Part shown: positions 42,309-50,630 of the stretch, piece after piece | Position numbering within the stretch: the stretch's first letter is position 1 | How the letters are laid out: every line of letters begins with the position of its first letter | The notes under the pieces: model-generated | What the model was told of the DNA's origin: nothing | What the model saw: the letters and a program-made list of their open reading frames with translations, nothing else | Database searches by the model: none | Source of the DNA: an uncultured Oscillibacter sp. | GTDB lineage: Bacteria > Bacillota > Clostridia > Oscillospirales > Oscillospiraceae | Length of the DNA: 64,000 nucleotides | Reading direction: 5' to 3' | NCBI GenBank assembly: GCA_910584075.1 | Contig: CAJTZI010000001.1 | Span: 111,639 to 175,638 of the forward strand | Program-made: the position numbers and the translations under genes

Positions 42309-43616
42309 ATGCTGGACATGAAATTCATCCGGGAGAACCCGAACATCGTCAAGGAGAACATCAAAAAGAAATTCCAGGAGGAAAAACTGCCCCTGGTGGA
42401 TGAGGCCATCGACCTGGACGTCCGGCGCCGGGCCGCCATCGCCGAGGCGGACCAGCTGCGCTCTGCCCGGAATACCCTGAGCAAGCAGGTGGGTATACTG
42501 ATGGGTCAGGCCAAGAAGGACCCGGCGAAGCTCCAGGAGGCGGAGAAGGTCAAGGCCCAGGTGAAAGCCGACGCCGACCGGCTGGCGGAGCTGGAGGGGC
42601 AGGAGGCGGAGCTGGAGGCGGAGCTTCACCAGCGGATGCTGCTGATCCCCCAGATCATCGACCCCTCCGTCCCCATCGGCAAAGACGACAGTGAAAACGT
42701 GGAGGTAGAGCGCTTCGGCGAGGCCAAGACCCCGGACTTCCCCATCCCCTACCACACGGAGATCATGGAGTCCTTTGACGGCATTGACCTGGACGCCGCA
42801 GGGCGGGTCTCCGGCAACGGGTTTTACTACCTGCTGGGGGACATTGCCCGCCTCCACGAGGCGGTGCTGGCCTACGGACGGGACTTTATGATCAACAAGG
42901 GCTTCACCTACTGCATCCCCCCCTTCATGATCCACGGCAACGTGGTGGAGGGCGTCATGAGCCAGACGGACATGGACGGCATGATGTACAAGATTGAGGG
43001 AGAGGACCTGTATCTGATCGGCACCAGCGAACACTCCATGATCGGCCGGTTCATCGACCAGATCGTACCCAGTGAGAAGCTGCCCCAGACTCTCACCTCC
43101 TACTCCCCCTGCTTCCGGAAGGAGAAGGGCGCCCACGGCATCGAGGAGCGGGGCGTATACCGCATCCACCAGTTTGAAAAGCAGGAGATGATTGTGGTCT
43201 GCAAGCCCGAGGAGAGCCGCGACTGGTACGAAAAGCTGTGGCGGTACTCCGTGGAGCTGTTCCGGTCCCTGGATATCCCCGTGCGGCAGTTGGAGTGCTG
43301 CTCCGGAGACCTGGCGGATCTGAAGGTGAAATCCTGCGACATTGAGGCCTGGTCCCCCCGTCAGCAGAAGTACTTTGAGGTCTGCTCTTGCTCCAACCTG
43401 GGAGACGCCCAGGCCCGGCGGCTGCGGATCCGCTACAAGGACGAGAGCGGCAAGATCCAGCTCTGCCACACCCTGAACAACACCTGCGTGGCTCCGCCCC
43501 GGATGCTCATCGCCTTCCTGGAGAACAATCTCCAGTCCGACGGCACCGTGCTGATCCCGGAGGTCCTGCGGCCCTATATGGGCGGCAAGGAGAAGCTGGT
43601 TCCCGGCAAGCACTGA
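42309..43616 (+). CDS. serS: Seryl-tRNA synthetase
   Basis: 435 residues, class II. The N-terminal long coiled-coil tRNA-binding arm (about 28-105, LRSARNTLSKQVGILMGQAK) precedes the catalytic core: YYLLGDIARLHEAVLAYGRD, TSEHSMIGRFIDQI, motif 2 SPCFRKEKGAHGIEERGVYR, EVCSCSNLGDAQARRLRIRY and motif 3 in DGTVLIPEVLRPYMGG. It charges tRNA-Ser. ATG 42309 with GAGGTG 9 nt upstream. No T-box is present in its leader, which is occupied by parS site 2. Confidence 0.97.
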   Translation: MLDMKFIRENPNIVKENIKKKFQEEKLPLVDEAIDLDVRRRAAIAEADQLRSARNTLSKQVGILMGQAKKDPAKLQEAEKVKAQVKADADRLAELEGQEAELEAELHQRMLLIPQIIDPSVPIGKDDSENVEVERFGEAKTPDFPIPYHTEIMESFDGIDLDAAGRVSGNGFYYLLGDIARLHEAVLAYGRDFMINKGFTYCIPPFMIHGNVVEGVMSQTDMDGMMYKIEGEDLYLIGTSEHSMIGRFIDQIVPSEKLPQTLTSYSPCFRKEKGAHGIEERGVYRIHQFEKQEMIVVCKPEESRDWYEKLWRYSVELFRSLDIPVRQLECCSGDLADLKVKSCDIEAWSPRQQKYFEVCSCSNLGDAQARRLRIRYKDESGKIQLCHTLNNTCVAPPRMLIAFLENNLQSDGTVLIPEVLRPYMGGKEKLVPGKH

Positions 43617-43727
43617 AAAAACCGGTTTTCCCCATTACGCAGACACGAGAGACCGAACAAGAGGTGAAACACCATCCTTTTTCCAAAAGTCCCCGCAAGC
43701 GCCTCCTCCCCGCCCCGTGACGGCGCA

Positions 43728-44738
43728 GTGGACCTGCTCAAGGCCCTGGCCATCACAGGCGTTATCCTGATTCACGTCTCTGCCGGCGGATACAGCCATC
43801 CCGTGGGCTCCTTCGACTGGCTCTCCGCCCTGTTCTGGGGCTCTGTCAGCCGCGCCAGCGTGCCCATCTTTCTGATGGTCACCGGGGCGCTGATGCTGGA
43901 CCCCCGCCGGGAGCTCACCCTTCGGCAGCTGTGGCTCCAAAAAATCCCCCGGCTGCTGGCATCCCTGCTGGCCTGGGCCCTGATCTACCAGCTGTGGCAG
44001 ATGGGCAGATACGATGGCGGCATCACCCCCCAGGAGCTGGCGGAAGCAGTCAAGCAGGTTCTGGCCTTCCACCACCAAAACCACCTGTACTACCTGCACA
44101 TGGCCCTGCTGGTCTACGCCCTGCTCCCTGTGACCCGGATCATCACCGCTCACGCGGACCGGCATACGCTGGAATATCTGCTGATCCTGTGGGCCGTTCT
44201 GGGAATTCTCTATCCCACCTTCAAGGGATGCTGGCCCCTGACCTTGCTCCGCGGCATTCCCACCCAATACGGACTGAATCTGACCTACACCAGTGCAGGC
44301 TACGGGCTGCTGGGCTGGTATCTGCGGCAGTACGCCGCCTCCCCCAGACGCTGGGCCCTGACCGGCGCCGCGGGCTTCCTGGTGATCTTCGGCGGAACAG
44401 TTGTCCTCTCCCTGAAAGACGGCAGCCTGAACGAAACGCTGCTGGAGGCGGCCAGTCCCGGCACGGCACTGCTGGCCGCCGGAATCTGCGGCTGGACCTT
44501 CTCCGCTCCGGGAGTACGGCGGACAATGCCGGCACTCCACACCCTGTCCCGGGCATCCTTCTGCGTGTATCTGATCCACCTGATTCCCTGGTGGGAGCTG
44601 GGTCGGCTGGGTCTCAGTGCCGCCGCCGGCCCATGTATTATCCTGATTCCCCTGACCGCCGCCGCCGTGCTGGCCTGTTCCCTGGCGGTGTGGGCGGTTC
44701 TGAGTCGTATTCCCATTTTGGGAAAGTGGCTCACATAA
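43728..44738 (+). CDS. Acyltransferase-3 family membrane protein
   Basis: 336 residues from GTG 43728, with about ten membrane helices. The N-terminus VDLLKALAITGVILIHVSAG is the hallmark of acyltransferase_3/OafA-WecH proteins with the catalytic His of IHVS; SVPIFLMVTGALML and HLYYLHMALLVYALLPV follow. They O-acetylate surface glycans or wall polymers. The start is doubtful: GTG 43728 has no ribosome binding site and cuts into the conserved N-terminus. The frame is open upstream to a GAGGTG at 43661 with ATC (43674) 7 nt downstream where an ATG would be expected. Loss of the original start by mutation or use of ATC is possible. Confidence 0.85.
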   Translation: MDLLKALAITGVILIHVSAGGYSHPVGSFDWLSALFWGSVSRASVPIFLMVTGALMLDPRRELTLRQLWLQKIPRLLASLLAWALIYQLWQMGRYDGGITPQELAEAVKQVLAFHHQNHLYYLHMALLVYALLPVTRIITAHADRHTLEYLLILWAVLGILYPTFKGCWPLTLLRGIPTQYGLNLTYTSAGYGLLGWYLRQYAASPRRWALTGAAGFLVIFGGTVVLSLKDGSLNETLLEAASPGTALLAAGICGWTFSAPGVRRTMPALHTLSRASFCVYLIHLIPWWELGRLGLSAAAGPCIILIPLTAAAVLACSLAVWAVLSRIPILGKWLT

Positions 44739-44746
44739 GTCCAAAT

Positions 44747-44773
44747 TGTATATTTTCTATTTTATTATACAAA
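44747..44773. other. AT-rich inverted repeat before the PilZ gene
   Basis: TTGTATA (44747-44753) and TATACAA (44767-44773) form a 7-bp inverted repeat with a 13-nt AT loop, directly after the acyltransferase stop and about 100 bp before the PilZ start. It could be a terminator, or an operator overlapping a poor promoter (TTGTAT, 16 bp, TACAAA). Confidence 0.35.
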
Positions 44774-44869
44774 TAGAAATCGTTCTTCTCCCCTTCCAAG
44801 CAAAAACTCCTCTCCTTCCGCCCCGGGCGGAAGGCGCCAAAAGGCAAATCCAAGAAAAGGCGGTGCCCT

Positions 44870-45616
44870 ATGAGCATTTTTTCATCTCTCTTCTCCAGAG
44901 AAACCGAGGACGACTACGATCTGGAGTCCGGCCGGAGCACGGACGGAATGACCGGTCAGTCCAACAGCGCCCCCACGGGAGAACTGTGCGAGGGAATGCG
45001 CATCGATGTGACAGCTCCGGACGGAGCGCCGCTGCTGGCGGGAAAGATCACAGCCCTCACCTCCACCACATTGACGCTGGAGCGCCTGCCCGGCGGACTG
45101 GCCTTCAAGATCTGCAGTCTGGAGGCCGCCGTGTGCGCCAGCGGCTATGACAAGAAAATGGTGCCCATCAGCCTGCGGGCCACAGTTCAGGAGTCCACCC
45201 GGACTCTCTTGAAGCTGAAAAACGTGCAGGTGGAGACCCACGCCGAAAACCGGGAGGCCTTCCGCCTGCCCCTCAGCGTCCCCGTGTCGCTGTACCGCTG
45301 GGAGGACGACCACTACAAGACCCCGGAGGAGTGCCTTCTGGTGGACATCAGCACCGGCGGCGCCTGCGTGCAGTCAGAGTATATCCACTCCGAGGACGAG
45401 GTGCTGCGGATCCGGCTGAAGCTGGACGACTACACGCCGCTGAACTTCGTGGGCCAGATCGTGCGGTGCATCGAGCATGAGCCGGGACAGTTCCGGTACG
45501 GCTTCCTCTTCGCCCAGCTGACGGAGGAGGAGATCACCTCTCTGAACAAGATCCTCTTTAATATGCAGACCGGCGTCAAGCGCACCCATATGCGCACGGA
45601 GATCGGTCACTGGTAA
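44870..45616 (+). CDS. PilZ-domain protein, putative c-di-GMP receptor
   Basis: 248 residues. An N-terminal YcgR-like beta domain (about 40-115, GMRIDVTAPDGAPLLAGKIT) precedes the PilZ domain starting near residue 125. Both c-di-GMP-contacting motifs are visible: RxxxR as NREAFRLPLSVPVSLYR and D/NxSxxG as VDISTGGACVQS. Binding of c-di-GMP is therefore likely. ATG 44870. No flagellar or diguanylate cyclase gene lies in the window, so the output is unknown. It is followed by mscL after 64 bp with no clear terminator. Confidence 0.9.
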   Translation: MSIFSSLFSRETEDDYDLESGRSTDGMTGQSNSAPTGELCEGMRIDVTAPDGAPLLAGKITALTSTTLTLERLPGGLAFKICSLEAAVCASGYDKKMVPISLRATVQESTRTLLKLKNVQVETHAENREAFRLPLSVPVSLYRWEDDHYKTPEECLLVDISTGGACVQSEYIHSEDEVLRIRLKLDDYTPLNFVGQIVRCIEHEPGQFRYGFLFAQLTEEEITSLNKILFNMQTGVKRTHMRTEIGHW

Positions 45617-45680
45617 GCGGCGGCTTTTTTGATCCGCCTCGTATATTCACACGCATTTTATACTGAAAGGAATCGCTTTT

Positions 45681-46091
45681 ATGGCCTCTGAGAAGAAAAA
45701 CACCTTTCTCGCGGAGTTCAAAGCCTTCATCGCCCGGGGAAACGTGATGGACATGGCCGTTGGCGTCATCATCGGCGGCGCCTTCTCCAACATCACCACC
45801 TCCCTGATCAACGACATCGTCATGCCCCTGCTGGGCATCCTCACGGGCAGCATGTCCTTCGCCAGCCTGGAAGTAAACATCGGGCCCGCCGTCATTGCCT
45901 ACGGCAACTTCATCCAGTCGGTGCTGAACTTCCTGGTGATGGCCTTTGTGGTGTTTTGTCTGGTGCGGACCATCAACCGCTTCCACCGAAAGAAAGAGAC
46001 GGCTCCCGCCGCTCCTCCCGCCCCGCCGGAGCCCTCCAACGAGGAAAAGCTGCTGACGGAAATTCGGGATCTCTTAAAGGAGCGGAGATGA
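45681..46091 (+). CDS. mscL: Large-conductance mechanosensitive channel MscL
   Basis: 136 residues. The amphipathic N-terminus FLAEFKAFIARGNVMDMAVG leads into TM1 (VIIGGAFSNITTSLINDIVM PLLG in the sequence), a periplasmic-type loop and TM2 (FIQSVLNFLVMAFVVFCLVR). A charged C-terminal helix EEKLLTEIRDLLKERR ends it. It releases solutes on osmotic downshift as a homopentamer. ATG 45681 with GAAAGGAA 9 nt upstream. Its TGA overlaps the rsmG ATG by 4 nt (ATGA), an unusual but plausible coupling. Confidence 0.96.
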   Translation: MASEKKNTFLAEFKAFIARGNVMDMAVGVIIGGAFSNITTSLINDIVMPLLGILTGSMSFASLEVNIGPAVIAYGNFIQSVLNFLVMAFVVFCLVRTINRFHRKKETAPAAPPAPPEPSNEEKLLTEIRDLLKERR

Positions 46092-46798
46092 TCGGCCCGC
46101 TGCTGGAGGAGGGCCTGCCGGCTTTGGGGCTGGAGCCCCCGGCGGGAGCCGTGGAGCGGCTGGACCGGTACGCCGAACTCCTGCTGGAGAAAAACCAGGT
46201 GATGAACCTCACCGCCATCACGGAGCCTGAGCAGGTAGCGCGGCTCCACATGCTGGACTGCGCCGCCCTGCTGAACGTCTGCCCGCTGGAGGGAAAGCGG
46301 CTGCTGGATGTGGGCACCGGGGCGGGCTTTCCCGGCATGGTGCTGAAAATACTGGTCCCCTCCCTGGACGTGACGCTGCTGGACAGCCTGAACAAGCGGC
46401 TGAACTGGCTGGCGGAGACCTGTGATGCCCTGGACCTCACCGACATCCGCACGGTTCACGCACGGGCGGAGGAGAGAAGCCATGACCCGGCCTTTCGGGA
46501 GGGGTTCGACACCGTCACCTCCCGGGCCGTGGCGGAGCTGCGGACACTGAGCGAGCTGTGCCTGCCCTATGTACGTCCGGGAGGGTATTTCCTGGCCATG
46601 AAATCCGTGGACTCCGACGGGGAGATTGACGACGCCGCCACCGCGGTGAAAATCCTGGGGGGCGGCCTGGAGAGGGTTCAGAACTACGAAATTCCCGGAA
46701 CAGACATCCGCCACCGGATTGTGGTCATAAAAAAACTTTTGGAAACCCCAAAAAAATATCCCAGAGCATTTGCAAAAATGAAGAAAAACCCGTTATAA
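46088..46798 (+). CDS. rsmG: 16S rRNA (guanine-N7)-methyltransferase RsmG
   Basis: 236 residues. Methylates G527 of 16S rRNA. KNQVMNLTAITEPEQVARLH, the SAM-binding LLDVGTGAGFPGMVLKILVP, VTLLDSLNKRLNWL, DTVTSRAVAEL and GGYFLAMKS are family motifs. The open frame extends upstream but ATG 46088, overlapping the mscL stop, matches the family N-terminus. In Bacillus it follows mnmG and precedes noc at the origin; here it stands apart from those genes. The promoter of the next gene lies inside its 3' end. Confidence 0.96.
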   Translation: MIGPLLEEGLPALGLEPPAGAVERLDRYAELLLEKNQVMNLTAITEPEQVARLHMLDCAALLNVCPLEGKRLLDVGTGAGFPGMVLKILVPSLDVTLLDSLNKRLNWLAETCDALDLTDIRTVHARAEERSHDPAFREGFDTVTSRAVAELRTLSELCLPYVRPGGYFLAMKSVDSDGEIDDAATAVKILGGGLERVQNYEIPGTDIRHRIVVIKKLLETPKKYPRAFAKMKKNPL

Positions 46799-46799
46799 T
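46770..46799 (+). promoter_or_regulatory. Promoter of the MinD-like gene
   Basis: TTGCAA (46770-46775), 18-bp spacer and TATAAT (46794-46799), overlapping the last codons and stop of rsmG. Confidence 0.65.
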
Positions 46800-46850
46800 G
46801 TATAGGACCGGTTTGATCGATTGAAAGCCGCCGCGGAAAGGGGGAGCGCT

Positions 46851-47597
46851 ATGAACGGCCAATGTATCGCCGTTGTCTCCGGCAAGGGAGGCACCGGCAA
46901 GACCTCTCTGGTCTCCAGCGTGGGGGCCGCGCTGGCCCTGGCCGGCCGGCGGGTGCTGTGTCTGGACTGCGACGTGGGCCTGCGGAACCTGGACCTGGCC
47001 CTGGGTCTTGCCGACAAGGCGCTGATGGATTTCTCCGACGTGGCTCAGGGGCGCTGTCCCCTGGACAGCGCCGTGGTGGAACACCCCAAGCTGCCGGGGC
47101 TCTTCCTGCTGACGGCCCCCGCCCGCAGCCGGGGGCGGCCGGTGACGGAGGAGGAGATGAAGGCCCTCCTGGCAGAAATCCGGGAGCGCTATGACTACTG
47201 CCTGCTGGACTCCCCGGCGGGTCTGGGAGCGGGCTTCCGGCTGGCGGCCTGCGGCGCGGACCGGTGCATTGTGGTCACCACGGCGGACGCCACCTCCCTG
47301 CGGGACGCCCAGCACACGGTGATGGAGCTGCACCGCTTCCCCGCCGGGAGCCTGCATCTGGTGGTAAACCGGGTGCGGAAGAAAATGCTCCGCCAGCTCC
47401 ACGCCACCATTGACGACGCCATTGACCGGGCCGGCCTGCCGCTTTTGGGCGTGGTCCCGGAGGACGACGCCCTCCCGCTGTTCCTGAACCAGGGCCTGCC
47501 CCTGCTGCCCACCGGCGGACAGGGCGCGTCCGCCGCATACCGGAATATCGCAAAACGCATCCAGGGAGAAAAAGTTCCCCTGGCGCGAATCAGATAA
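46851..47597 (+). CDS. MinD/ParA-like P-loop ATPase
   Basis: 248 residues. Deviant Walker A SGKGGTGKTSLVSSVGAALA, Walker A' LCLDCDVGLRNLDLALGL (the DxxxGLRNLD of MinD) and Walker B CLLDSPAGLGAGFRLAAC (MinD has DSPAGIExG). These make it closest to MinD rather than Soj. The C-terminus (AAYRNIAKRIQGEKVPLARI) is only weakly amphipathic, and minC or minE are not adjacent, so a septum-site role is probable but unproven. ATG 46851 with AAAGGGGGAG upstream. It is 18 bp from the MgsA-like gene and probably cotranscribed. Confidence 0.88.
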   Translation: MNGQCIAVVSGKGGTGKTSLVSSVGAALALAGRRVLCLDCDVGLRNLDLALGLADKALMDFSDVAQGRCPLDSAVVEHPKLPGLFLLTAPARSRGRPVTEEEMKALLAEIRERYDYCLLDSPAGLGAGFRLAACGADRCIVVTTADATSLRDAQHTVMELHRFPAGSLHLVVNRVRKKMLRQLHATIDDAIDRAGLPLLGVVPEDDALPLFLNQGLPLLPTGGQGASAAYRNIAKRIQGEKVPLARIR

Positions 47598-47615
47598 ACG
47601 AAAGGAGCCAGACAG

Positions 47616-48029
47616 ATGAACATTGCGCTGATGTCCCACGACAACAAGAAAGAGCTGATGGTCCAATTCTGCACGGCCTATGCCGGGATTCTGTCCCGAC
47701 ACCACATCTACGCCACCAACACCACCGGACACATGGTAGCCGATGCCACCGGCCTGGATGTCCACTGCTTTCTGACCTACGCCCACGGCGGCAGCCAACA
47801 GATCGGCGCCCGCATCGCCTACAACGAGTTTGACCTGGTGCTGTTTTTCAACGACCCCAGCAACGAGAGCATGTCCGGAGACATCTCCTACATCTCCCGC
47901 CTGTGCGACCAGAACAACATCCCCTTCGCCAGCAACATCGCCACGGCGGAGATGCTGGTTCTCGGTCTGGCCCGGGGAGATCTGGACTGGCGGTATATTG
48001 TCAATCCCTCCACCCGGCCCATCGCTTGA
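47616..48029 (+). CDS. mgsA: Methylglyoxal-synthase-like protein with altered active site
   Basis: 137 residues with the complete MGS fold signature: IALMSHDNKKELMVQF (phosphate-binding Lys region), YATNTTGHMVADATGLDV and GGSQQIGARIAYNEFDLVLF, FFNDP, then NIPFASNIATAEMLV. The family converts dihydroxyacetone phosphate to methylglyoxal. The catalytic Asp of the GGDQQ motif (Asp71 in E. coli) is Ser60 here (codon AGC, 47793-47795), and the position of E. coli His98 is Ser87. TGTTG is TNTTG. Asp80 (E. coli Asp91) is kept. Enzyme activity is thus doubtful; the gene symbol marks family only. ATG 47616 with GAAAGGAG 9 nt upstream. Confidence 0.85.
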   Translation: MNIALMSHDNKKELMVQFCTAYAGILSRHHIYATNTTGHMVADATGLDVHCFLTYAHGGSQQIGARIAYNEFDLVLFFNDPSNESMSGDISYISRLCDQNNIPFASNIATAEMLVLGLARGDLDWRYIVNPSTRPIA

Positions 48030-48054
48030 CATTTCCCCAAAAAGCGGATACAAT
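48026..48054 (+). promoter_or_regulatory. Promoter of the hisS T-box transcript
   Basis: Perfect TTGACA (48026-48031) overlapping the MgsA-like stop codon, 17-bp spacer, TACAAT (48049-48054). Confidence 0.85.
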
Positions 48055-48059
48055 CAACA

Positions 48060-48367
48060 CGTTCACCGCGAAGACGCCGCAGCAGTAGTCCGGCAGCCGA
48101 TCCCCAGAGAGGGGCGCAGCGCTGAAAGCGCCCCGTTCGGCCCGGAGGAAGGACAGCGGCGGAGCGGGGGCGGAAACGCCCACGGCTCCCTCCCCGTACC
48201 AGGAGGCCGAAGGAGGCGCGGCACGAATTTTCCATTAAAATATTTCATTCGGTCCGATTGAATGTTTTAATGAAGAATTCGTACGGCCTTGAATTTGGGT
48301 GGCACCACGAAGCGTGAAGGCGCTCTCGTCCCAAAATGCTTTTGGGGACGGGAGCGCCTTTTTTGCA
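48060..48367 (+). promoter_or_regulatory. T-box riboswitch upstream of hisS
   Basis: The leader has a long Stem I region with AGAGAGG (48105-48116) and GCTGAAAGCG. The T-box proper TGGGTGGCACCACG lies at 48297-48310, and a terminator stem GGCGCTCTCGTCCC (48319-48332) with GGGACGGGAGCGCC is followed by TTTTTT (48359-48364). A CAC triplet at 48181-48183, in the 3' side of Stem I, is a candidate His specifier but its alignment is uncertain. Uncharged tRNA-His is expected to favour the antiterminator and read-through into hisS. Confidence 0.88.
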
Positions 48368-48496
48368 GGGGGAAGCGAGGGAGGCTCTCGGCAATGGTGA
48401 AGCTCCCGCAAAAGACGCTTCGCTGTTTTGCTTCCCCCTCCCTCCATTTTTGGCCGCCTGACAGCGAAACGCCAGGGGGCGCCGCACTCTGGCCTC

Positions 48497-48522
48497 CCTC
48501 CGCCTTTTGAAAAAGGCGGAGG
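48497..48522 (+). other. Extra hairpin between T-box terminator and hisS
   Basis: CCTCCGCCTTTT (48497-48508) and AAAAGGCGGAGG (48511-48522) form a perfect 12-bp stem with a 2-nt loop and no T-tract, 73 bp before the hisS start. The 228 bp between the T-box terminator and hisS are unusually long and hold no gene. Confidence 0.6.
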
Positions 48523-48595
48523 AAAACTTCAACAGCGCAAGTCTAACAGCCTTAACTCTATTTACAACTCTACCTCTATAAAGGAGCGAATTACA

Positions 48596-49969
48596 ATGGC
48601 AAAACAGACACCCCGTACCCTCTCCGGCTTCATGGAGCTTCTCCCCGGACCCCAGCAGCAGCTGGAACAGATCATGGAGATCCTGCGCCGCACCTATTCC
48701 CTATACGGCTTCACCCCTCTGGACACCCCTGTCATCGAGTCCAGTGAGGTACTGCTGGCCAAGGGCGGCGGCGAGACGGAGAAGCAGATCTACCGGTTTC
48801 AAAAGGGAGACGCAGACCTCTCCCTCCGCTTTGACCTGACGGTTCCCCTGGCCAAGTACGTGGCCCTGCACTACAACGACCTCACCTTCCCCTTCCGCCG
48901 GTACCAGATCGGCAAGGTCTACCGGGGGGAGCGGGCCCAGCGGGGACGGTTCCGGGAGTTCTATCAGGCCGACATCGACATCATCGGCGACGGAAAGCTC
49001 TCCATCCTCAACGAGGCGGAGATCCCCGCCATTATTTACAAGACCTTCTCCGCCCTGGGGCTGAAACGGTTCCAGATCCGGGTGAACAACCGGAAGATTC
49101 TGGGCGGCTTCTATGAGCTCCTCCACTGGAGCCACCGGGCAGAGGACATCATGCGAATCGTGGACAAGCTGGATAAGATCGGCCCGGAAAAGGTGGGGCT
49201 GATGCTCTATGACGAGGCAGGCATGGACGAGGACGCCGTAGGTGAGGTGATGAAGTTCATCTCCCTCAAGGGGAGCAGTGAGGAGATCCTGCACGCCCTG
49301 GAGGAGTACCGGGGGCAAAACGAGACCTTTGACCAGGGTCTGGAGGAGCTGAACACTGTGGTGCGGCACCTGGAGGACTTCGGCGTTCCGGCGGAGAATT
49401 TTGCCGTGGATCTGACCATTGCCCGGGGCCTGGACTACTACACCGGCACCGTATACGAGACCACCCTGCTGGACCATCCGGAGATCGGCTCCGTGTGCTC
49501 CGGGGGGCGGTATGACAATCTGGCGGAATACTACACGGACCGCCGGCTCCCCGGCGCGGGGATCTCCATCGGCCTGACCAGGCTGTTCTACGTGCTGGGG
49601 GAGCAGGGGATGCTGAATCCGGAGCTTCCCACCGCTCCGGCGGACGTGCTGATCCTGCCCATGACGGAGGATTTGTCCGCCGCCATCGCCCTGGCCACCC
49701 GTCTGCGGGAAAACGGGATTCGGACCCAGCTCCACTGTGAGGAGAAAAAATTCAAGCAGAAGATCGCCTACGCGGATAAGCTGGGGATTCCCTATGTCAT
49801 CTTCCTGGGAGAAGATGAGATCAACGCGGGCGTCGTGGCCTGCAAGGACATGTCCACCGGCGAACAGACCAAGCTGGAGACCTCCGCTACCATCTACCGC
49901 ATCAAGGCGGGGCTGGACGCCCGCAGGGGCGGGACGGTGATCCGGGAGCAAACAGGATCGCATCCATGA
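48596..49969 (+). CDS. hisS: Histidyl-tRNA synthetase
   Basis: 457 residues, class II. Catalytic core with PRTLSGFMELLPGPQQQLEQ, motif 1 region TYSLYGFTPLDTPVIE, motif 2 FRRYQIGKVYRGERAQRGRFREF (only part needed for the call), the HisA signatures ARGLDYYTGTVYE and CSGGRYDNLAEYY, and an anticodon-binding domain (ADVLILPMTEDLSAAIALAT). ATG 48596 has AAGGAG 9 nt upstream; the open frame 5' of it lies in the T-box leader. Expression is controlled by the T-box. The stop overlaps the ATG of the following broken gene by 4 nt. Confidence 0.97.
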   Translation: MAKQTPRTLSGFMELLPGPQQQLEQIMEILRRTYSLYGFTPLDTPVIESSEVLLAKGGGETEKQIYRFQKGDADLSLRFDLTVPLAKYVALHYNDLTFPFRRYQIGKVYRGERAQRGRFREFYQADIDIIGDGKLSILNEAEIPAIIYKTFSALGLKRFQIRVNNRKILGGFYELLHWSHRAEDIMRIVDKLDKIGPEKVGLMLYDEAGMDEDAVGEVMKFISLKGSSEEILHALEEYRGQNETFDQGLEELNTVVRHLEDFGVPAENFAVDLTIARGLDYYTGTVYETTLLDHPEIGSVCSGGRYDNLAEYYTDRRLPGAGISIGLTRLFYVLGEQGMLNPELPTAPADVLILPMTEDLSAAIALATRLRENGIRTQLHCEEKKFKQKIAYADKLGIPYVIFLGEDEINAGVVACKDMSTGEQTKLETSATIYRIKAGLDARRGGTVIREQTGSHP

Positions 49970-50460
49970 TAAAGCGGAAAAAGGCGCTGACGAGAGCCGG
50001 TCTCTCGGTCCTGCTGGCCGCGCTGCTGGCGGCGGACCTGTCGTACCGGCGGGGGTTGACGCTCTATCAGCTGGAGCCATCTTTCTGTGATTTCCAAAGG
50101 ATCCACTGTTAGATCTCCTACGGCGGCGGCAGCCGCTCTCTGGAAATAGGAACCGGAATTGCCAGAAACCGCATTTTTGAGGTCACAGAACCACTGACTT
50201 TCCACCGCCCGGCCTCCAACCTGATGGCCCGGTCCCTGGGGCTCTGGCACCGGCCGGGCCCGAAGCCGCCGGAAGGGGCATATTCCTTTACCCTGATCTT
50301 CGAGGGTTCTGTGTCCCGTCTCAGCCTGATGTTCAGCGGAGAAGAAGGGTGCTATCAGAATGCAGAGATGGCGGGTTTTCTCCCCTGCTCCGTACAGCCG
50401 GATGGTGCCCAGGCGGGAAAGGAAATCGGGAACATGCTGTGGGAGATGATTCCCACATAG
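49966..50460 (+). pseudogene. Small membrane-protein gene interrupted by TAG (third family member)
   Basis: ATG 49966 overlaps the hisS stop. The frame reads MIKRKKALTRAGLSVLLAAL (signal anchor), reaches a TAG at 50110-50112, and continues in frame to a TAG at 50458-50460. Total length is 165 codons including stop, exactly that of the intact gene at 41240-41734. The pattern LTFHRPASN...YSFTLIFEGSVSRLSLMF aligns with LRFRRPPGN...SVLFYFVDQDGRSLMM there. The single stop could be a recent mutation or an error. The gap to aspS (50461-50630) holds only GC-rich repeats. Confidence 0.7.
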
Positions 50461-50630
50461 GAGGCGTATGGATACCATTAGGCATTGACGGCGTTCCGCC
50501 CCCGTGGGGCGAAATCCCCCGTCCCCGCCCGCGGCCGGACGCTCCGTCCCGCCCCGTGGGTCATACCCCCCCAGTTTTTCAGAACATTTAGTATAAATTG
50601 CAATTCTTATTACAGAAAGGAATCGTATTT

